From assembly GCA_039619475.1 (NCBI GenBank), contig CM077115.1:57604864-57668863 (forward strand): DNA of 64,000 nt, written 5' to 3'. This DNA is from Icerya purchasi. Lineage: Eukaryota > Arthropoda > Insecta > Hemiptera > Monophlebidae. Under the pieces are notes generated by a model. That model had not been told where the DNA came from. It was given only the letters and a program-made list of their open reading frames with translations, and searched no databases. The position numbers and the translations under genes were made by a program. Shown piece after piece: positions 58,385 to 64,000 of this stretch (the first letter of the stretch is position 1; every line of letters begins with the position of its first letter).

Positions 58385-58730
58385 TAAAATGTTCTCTGCA
58401 GCTAAATATTCATTATTCTTTAACCTTTTTCCCATCTATTTTAATTTCATCAATGTTACGACTTTTTCTTCCCTCGTTCTGGATTCTGAACGCTCTGTTT
58501 TGTACTCCAAAATCTTAACACTGGGTCTTCCTGCTCCTTATAATTCTTCCTTTGTCCTTTCCTTTCCATCTCCAGATATAATTCCTGTACTTCATAAGCT
58601 CTATTTCTAATCGTCTCTCTATTTAATTCCATAATTTCTGTAGTTGCTGGGTCAAAGCCGCTGGCGCGTCCAAAAGATAATGTATAAAATAATATTACTA
58701 TTATTTTATATTTAAAAAAAAAAAAAAGAC
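58385..58730 (+). pseudogene. LINE-A C-terminus and 3' tail
   Basis: The plus-strand frame reads LTLGLPAPYNSSFVLSFPSP, the family's C-terminal signature, after a degraded HILF block. The tail contains TAATCGTCTCTCTATTTAAT, GGGTCAAAGCCGCTGGCGCG and an A run at 58713-58726. It is the closest relative of the tail at 37.14-37.3 kb. It inserted next to, or into, the 5' side of the Jockey/CR1-like copy. Confidence 0.8.
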
Positions 58731-59249
58731 TTTTTCTTCCAGTTGTATTGTTAACGACATACCAGTAGTTCGTTTTGATTCAATTTACATTTATTTAATC
58801 TTTTCACAGCTTGCTGAGCGTGATTTTGGAAGCAATTTCATAATTATTTAATTAAGTCAAATTATTCGTCTGCTAACCGTTTAAATATTCAGTTCTAATA
58901 ATTTCATTAGCTATTCATGGCGCCATTTTATAATTAATAATGAACCGTATTGTAAAGCACCTGACATTACTGAAAATGAAACGCATAAGATATATTGGGA
59001 CATGCAAATAAAAATAGACAAAACGGTCGCTCTGTTGGTCAATAAAAGGAATAAACATCTTATTGATATTACAGTTGTGTGAATAGCGAAAATATTTAAA
59101 ATAGATACCCGATGAAAATTAATAAATACATGGAGAATTAGCCGTGAAGGTTTTTTTTTTTTTTTTTTTCCCGTCAACACGTGTAAATAGAAGTAATTAG
59201 GAATTGCAAGGCATGGAATCTGACAAAGAACGCTATACAAAGGATGGAG
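58731..59249. other. No recognisable gene
   Basis: The minus frame at 58911-59261 crosses a T run (59151-59170) and has no domain. Confidence 0.4.
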
Positions 59250-59665
59250 AAACAATGACAATCAACGTCGATAAATGCCAAACATAAGCATCTTGAAAAG
59301 AGAAGGAACGACACTGCACAAGATAAGAGCAAAAGGAGTTAGCTGTCCCATACCATGGAAAGACTTTGGGCTACGAACAGTGTCAGGATAATATTATATT
59401 CGTTATTTCAACAATGGCGGTCGTACCAATAACGTTAAGAAAAAGTGCTATCGAATTCTGAAAAACTAATAGCCGATATTCAGAAAGCAGTTATCACAGA
59501 TTCCACTCATATATATGCAGAATGTTTAAACACACGTAGTGTACTTTAAAACCTGGTTTCATGCCCGAGAGAAGCTACAACTTAAACCTGCGAAAAGGGT
59601 AGACAAGGATAAAAACAACAACAACAACAATAATAATAATAATAATAACAGTAATAATAAATAAT
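59250..59665 (+). pseudogene. R4/Dong-like LINE 3' end with TAA-type tail
   Basis: Frames read FVISTMAVVPITLRKSAIEF, then in the next frame LSNSEKLIADIQKAVITDST. This parallels the end of the restriction-like endonuclease region of R4/Dong-clade LINEs (VIPIVIS--G-IPKSL, then IQKAVILGT). The 3' tail is CAACAACAACAATAATAATA followed by more AAT units. R4/Dong elements are known to insert in and end with TAA repeats. The catalytic PD-K part upstream is not recognisable. It is heavily decayed. Confidence 0.5.
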
Positions 59666-60279
59666 TAGTTGCGCCGGGATGAATATTTTACGGGTAAAAA
59701 TCAAAATAATATGTAGATGTGAAAACTTCTAAATAAAGAATGTGGATGGAGTTATATAACTATAAATGACCAAAACCGTCTGTGTAATTTTTCGCGCGAC
59801 ATTGAGCCAATGGGGAGAGACGGATAAATTTTCTTTTTTATTATCACATCAATTTGTTCGGATTTATTTTTATTTATTAAAACCGCGCGAATACTCTTAT
59901 TTAGTAACGTAATATTTCGTTCAAATATCGCTATCAAAAATTGAAAATATCGAAAATTATCACTTACACCGGATTAAAGTACGAACTTCAAAACCCGAAT
60001 AAAAATCGAAAAAAAAATCGAAAAAAAAAAGACCAACTTTTACTTGGAATTTTAAAAATAAACCGATTTTATTTCTCGTAATGTGAAAGAAAAATTCATT
60101 ACCCGCCGCCACTCTCGATAGTTATTATAATATTGCAAATATTTCATCGACTTACCGAGTTAAAAAACTGGATTTGTTATGATGTTTTGTTTATTTTCTC
60201 GGCAAATTCTCAGTAATCTTTTTCATCAGCCGGGAACCATAATTCGAACGCGTCTAACCACATATAAGCGAAATTTTTC
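59666..60279. other. No recognisable gene
   Basis: AT-rich with AATCGAAAAAAAAATCG-type A runs at 60004-60031. No gene was seen. Confidence 0.4.
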
Positions 60280-60800
60280 TCGTCCGCGGAAATAAAATTA
60301 ATCAGTTTTACGAAGCAGTTTCGCAGCGAACGATTTCAGCGCACTATCATTCGAGAACGAAATGCGACTGTTGAATGAGAACGGGGAAGAGCAAGTCTGA
60401 ATTTAAGCCGATGCACCCCCAGAAGAGTAGCTAGCCGTATCATAACGCGTCCAGGATTACGTCGCGCTGGTTGCTTTCAGGCACAATCCATCGCCAGGTA
60501 CTGTTCCGACGGAGAAAGAGAACTGGGAAACGACCGGTGATTGTGTGCACTCACCGTATCATCGGATGGGTGGTCCTACGATGTAGTGCGTTTCCCACTT
60601 CGGAATCTGTTGGTCGTATTCGATCGAAATATTCCGAATGTGATTGATATCGTCGCGTCACACCCAAAATAATTGCGAGACGCTTTTCTAAGCGAATATA
60701 ACGACGAACAGCCTATTACTATTAAGACAGCTCTGTTCGTTCTGCATCAGTTTGCAAATAGGTGTGTATAACGGACCTAATGTTATGCCTAGTTGCTCGT
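60280..60800. promoter_or_regulatory. CpG-richer island, possible regulatory region
   Basis: Composition changes to CpG-rich, apparently single-copy DNA (TCGTCCGCGG, ACGTCGCGCTGG, GACGGAGAAAGAG, ATCGTCGCGTCAC). A TCAGTTTG initiator-like word lies at 60747 near the right end, but many such words occur by chance. No open frame with a domain follows. The call rests on composition only. Confidence 0.25.
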
Positions 60801-61559
60801 CGTCAACTATTAATTACTCGGAGGAATCGCATTTTAATAAATACGTATCGATATAGTGAAAACCGATTTTCGATGGTTTACCTATTCGCGGCTCCACTGT
60901 GTGGCTTGTGTTGGTTAATAATCTGTTTCTTTTTGATTCTTTTAGAGATCATTTAGTTGGCGCCATCGCGTCTTTTACTGTTAAAATCGCATTTTCTTTT
61001 CTGCAAAATAAAATCAAAAAAAGAAATATCTCATAAATTTTGACATTCTACTAAAATCCTTGGAAATACGTTTTTATAAACCGGTATAGTACACAGTTAT
61101 TTTTGTGCAATTTTAATAACTCTTTTTACAAACATAAGAAATGAAAATCAAATGCGAAAAACTAAATTTGATAATTTAAAAAAAATTATTTTACAAAATG
61201 GATACGCAAAGTGTGTTATAAAATTCGTAAATGTATAAATAAAACCAAAAGTTACGGAAAAACGAGTAGAAGTTTCTTTTTCATGTAAATTTTTCAATTA
61301 GAAGTTTTCTAAAGTTCTATATTAATGCACTTGGCATAATACCCCGTCTCTAAGAGATGTAGTTCCATCCCCCCACCCACCACCTTTGTCTGCTCATGAT
61401 AGTCTAGAACGAAAATTTGTATTTTTTTTTTTTTGCGGGCATGCAAAATTTAACGCAAATCCAGAAACATTTTCACTTCTTTAACTAAACTGTCATTTCA
61501 TAAAATTAATTAGCCTACGTGAGAAAGTTTATATTACATAGATGATCGAATTGATCTCG
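60801..61559. other. No recognisable gene
   Basis: The frame at 60762-60956 has a hydrophobic end and no recognised family. The rest is AT-rich. Confidence 0.35.
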
Positions 61560-62900
61560 GTAAAGCTACACATACGTTTCGGGGAAAAGCATTTCAAACT
61601 TTTTCAATCATTATTGAGCAGATTCCTGTAATAATCTTCCCATCTGCATTTTACTTCCTGTCTATCGCGTAAGAATTTGTCTGATTGATCCTTGACGGCG
61701 GTTTTTTGCTGATACTTTGGGCCATAAATTGCTCTTGTTGCGCTATAGAAATCTCCGGAATCATTTGAATCCGCCAATTTTTGCATTTATTTTTCCACCA
61801 CTCATTTTTTAATTTTCTTGTTTCTCCTGGGCTTCTGCTTTAGAGCCCTCTTATACGCGGCCAAGTTTTTCTTATCTGTTCTGTTAGCTAGCCATTTTAT
61901 GAGCTCCGGCTTTTTAGCGTCCGGCAGTTTTTTCATTTCTACGGCCTTGTCTCAAAAAAAAAAAAACAGTCTAGCTGTTTCGTATTTTTGAAACCCAGAA
62001 CTTTCTTACAAATATCGTTTATTTTCTGCTTTAGTACGCACCAGTATTTTGCTGTCAACATATCTTCTTTTTCGGACTAATTTCACCTAAGGAAGCAGTT
62101 ATTTCTGTTTCAAAACTATCTCTGTGATTTCCTCGTAAGCCATGAATATTGTATCTGCAGTATTTTTATGTTCTTAGAAAAACGACACAAAGTTTTCCTA
62201 AAACGAAAGTGTGAACGGACGAGTATGTGATCTGTGTTTCCATCAGCCATAGCGCGTGTTATCAGGCATTCAGCTTTGTTTTCCTGCCTCGTAATTAGGT
62301 AGTCGATGATCATATGAAGAATGTGGGATCGTGGATGGACCCAGGTACTTTTGTATAAATTCTTAAACTGAAAGTTCGTTTTAGTAATAAAAAGACCATT
62401 TTTTTGCGCAAAACTGCAGTAGTCGGTCTCCATTTTCATTCATATTAGCAATACCATATTTGCCGATTATGCCGTCTTATATTTCACCGTTCCGGTCAAC
62501 TCTAGCGTTAAAATCGCCTAAGATGTTTTCTTTTGGTCGAGCGCGTATCCAATGATTTTTGTGGGTCCCCGTAGAATTTTAATTTCATGTCTTCTGTGCT
62601 ATCTAAAGTAGGTGCATAGGCACTATGTACACGTATTTCATGGGTGTAGCCGTATTTTCATGTACATAATACGCTTATTTAAAGCTACCGCATCTTCTGT
62701 TATGCAGGAGGTCAGTACTCACTGCAAGTCCGACTCCGTGCAAACGCTTTTTGCAAACCTTTTCCAATACAATGTATATTCCGCGGTATTTTCTATGATC
62801 GCTCCTTTATCTGCTAATCTGGTCTCACACTTAATGTTGCGATACATATAGTTAATAAACTTTACCCTTTGAGTCTCGCGAGGAGGCAAGCTTCCTTGAC
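61560..62900 (-). pseudogene. RTE/L2-like LINE: endonuclease and pre-RT linker
   Basis: Minus-strand frames from the right: CETRLADKGAIIENTAEYTL (usual SETRLA-EG------YTFFW), HSAYAPTLDSTEDMKLKFYG, DFNARV-type and GIIGKYGIANMNENGDRLLQ segments, FAQKNGLFITKTNFQFKNLY, STWVHPRSHILHMIIDYLIT and ITRAMADGNTDHILVRSHFR. This is an AP-type endonuclease domain. The linker follows: LIKWLANRTDKKNLAAYKRA, then MQKLADSNDSGDFYSATRAI and YGPKYQQ, ending RWEDYYRNLLN near 61604. The RT itself is missing, so the copy stops just before the domain seen at 46.4-47.7 kb. Several stops and shifts are present. Confidence 0.9.
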
Positions 62901-63229
62901 CGTTAATCTTTTTTAATACTACTTTTAGAAAAATCGTTTTTAATTGACTGCGTCATTCTTACTCGCCTTTTATTTCTTTTAAAAAAAAAAAAGTCTTAGA
63001 AATTGTACAACATAGCATTCAACCTTCGCTACCTTATATAAATTGACTGAAAGTAATCATGGACAAAAAATCTAGTGTACCCTGGCCGAAGAATGATCAT
63101 TACTATTCATTTTAAAAAAACATTTTGTCATAACCCCCGTACTAGATACCTCTGTTGTTGTACATATAGTATGGGTTATATCTTTTTGTTTGATGCGTTA
63201 ATATAAAAAAAAAGTACGACACAAGTAAG
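62901..63229. other. No recognisable gene
   Basis: A-rich spacer between the RTE/L2-like LINE and the Helentron remnant. It may contain the Helentron 3' terminus, but no terminal hairpin was recognised. Confidence 0.35.
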
Positions 63230-63999
63230 CTAACGGTTGTACGTTCGCGTCATATTTCGCGTTGTCGAAAGGTCCACCGAATTATTCATCTCACAACCGA
63301 ACGTTTCACTCATGAATTGATCGAATCGCAATCCATCGTCCAAGTGGAAATCGATGTTGAAATCACCACAGACTATGATCGGTAAATCGTACAGCTTTAT
63401 TTCATCGATAAAGAGAAACAGACCTTTCAGTTTCGGTAGTAGGTAACGCTCAAAGAAATTGATCTTATCGTTCAACGTTGTCCCGTTTGAGAGGTACTTC
63501 GAAAAAAGTAACAGACGCTCTCTATCGATCATCGTTTCGGCTTTGCATATATCACCGACGTCCATCGATATCACGTTACATCCAATTTCCTTTCGTAAAT
63601 CGCTATACCACCAGCCATCTTGCCGTTGTCGCGTTTGTGCCGATTTACGAGCGAGTAACTTTCAAGTTCAAATTTATCGCAATCGGCGTTTGATAACCAC
63701 GTTTCAGAGAGTGCGAGTAAACTGCACGAAGGTATAACAAAGTCACACGTTATATCGAGCGAGTGTGAGCGCAACGACTGAACGTTGAGTGAGCATAGTG
63801 TGAGAGCATCGACAGACCGAGTACGTGAACGATCCACAAAATCTCGACTGTGGAAAGCGTGTGTGCTCAAACGATGACGCGTAAGACGTTCAAACTCAAT
63901 TCTAATGTCTTTCAACTGTTTTTCACGTCCGTGGTAAAATCAGTGGTCCCCATTCCTATTCGTTAGGAACAACCCTTCGTACAAAGAACATCGAGACAG
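63230..63999 (-). pseudogene. Helentron (Helitron-like) helicase end fused to endonuclease
   Basis: On the minus strand the first frame from the window edge reads LSRCSLYEGLFLTNRNGDH, a TGA stop, FYHGREKQLKDIRIEFERL, then FVDRSRTRSVDALTL. The first part resembles motif VI of PIF1-type helicases (VALSRC-SLEGLFLTN). It runs directly into an endonuclease/exonuclease/phosphatase domain: CSLNVQSLRSHSLDI, LLALSETWLSNAD and GGIAIYERKL. A one-base shift near 63572 leads to VISMDVGDICKAETMI, LPIIVCGDFNIDF and FGCEMNNSVDLSTTRNMTRT. Helicase followed by such a nuclease is the Helentron layout. Only one stop and one clear frameshift occur in 770 bp, so it is fairly young. An EN of a LINE is the alternative. 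Confidence 0.65.
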
Positions 64000-64000
64000 A

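Overview
The window looks like AT-rich nuclear DNA from an arthropod, most likely an insect. The clues are Jockey-like and RNase H-bearing non-LTR retrotransposons (LINEs), mariner/Tc1 remnants, a probable Helentron, an R4/Dong-like 3' end with a TAA tail, many (TA)n microsatellites and long A/T runs. I see no rRNA, no tRNA gene, no CRISPR array, no bacterial-type operon and no host gene I can name. Almost every long open frame is either a decayed transposon reading frame or a chance frame. The few unassigned ORFs are reported at low confidence.

Layout. (1) 0-9.5 kb: the edge of a LINE copy, a short hairpin repeat at 1.5 kb, about 4 kb of featureless AT-rich DNA, a Jockey-like LINE 3' end, two pieces of an abundant RNase H-bearing LINE family (called LINE-A here), and a dead Tc1/mariner transposase. 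(2) 9.8-14.6 kb: a diverged tandem array marked by GTCTGGCT, a LINE C-terminal scrap, a mariner-type element with about 150-bp inverted termini, a hAT-like short element and another LINE-A tail. (3) 16-24.4 kb: a SINE-like tail, an inverted pair of a TA-flanked repeat (element B), a large LINE-A fragment with RT and RNase H, and a hairpin repeat among TA arrays. (4) 25.6-32 kb: LINE-A with a nested insertion, a short LINE with a probable target-site duplication, element B again, two adjacent foldback elements carrying hammerhead-ribozyme-like motifs, and an RT fragment. (5) 33-39.4 kb: a cluster of five or six LINE-A pieces in both orientations. (6) 40-48 kb: inverted repeats, an R1/I-like LINE with RNase H, and an RTE/L2-like RT. 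(7) 48-56 kb: mostly unassigned, with a tandem duplication, a hairpin and unknown ORFs. (8) 55.5-64 kb: SINE-like repeat, element B, a Jockey/CR1-like RT, LINE-A, an R4/Dong-like tail, an RTE/L2-like endonuclease and a Helentron helicase-endonuclease remnant cut by the window end.

The pieces do not form a pathway. They record repeated insertion, nesting and decay of mobile elements, probably in an intergenic or intronic region. The most notable observations are the paired foldbacks at 30.6-31.4 kb, whose arms share a covarying hammerhead-like core of the kind known from Penelope-like elements and retrozymes, the GTCTGGCT array at 9.8-10.5 kb, the long-terminus mariner at 11.2-12.0 kb, and the Helentron at the right edge. 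Domain calls come from reading translated motifs by eye; no database search was run.
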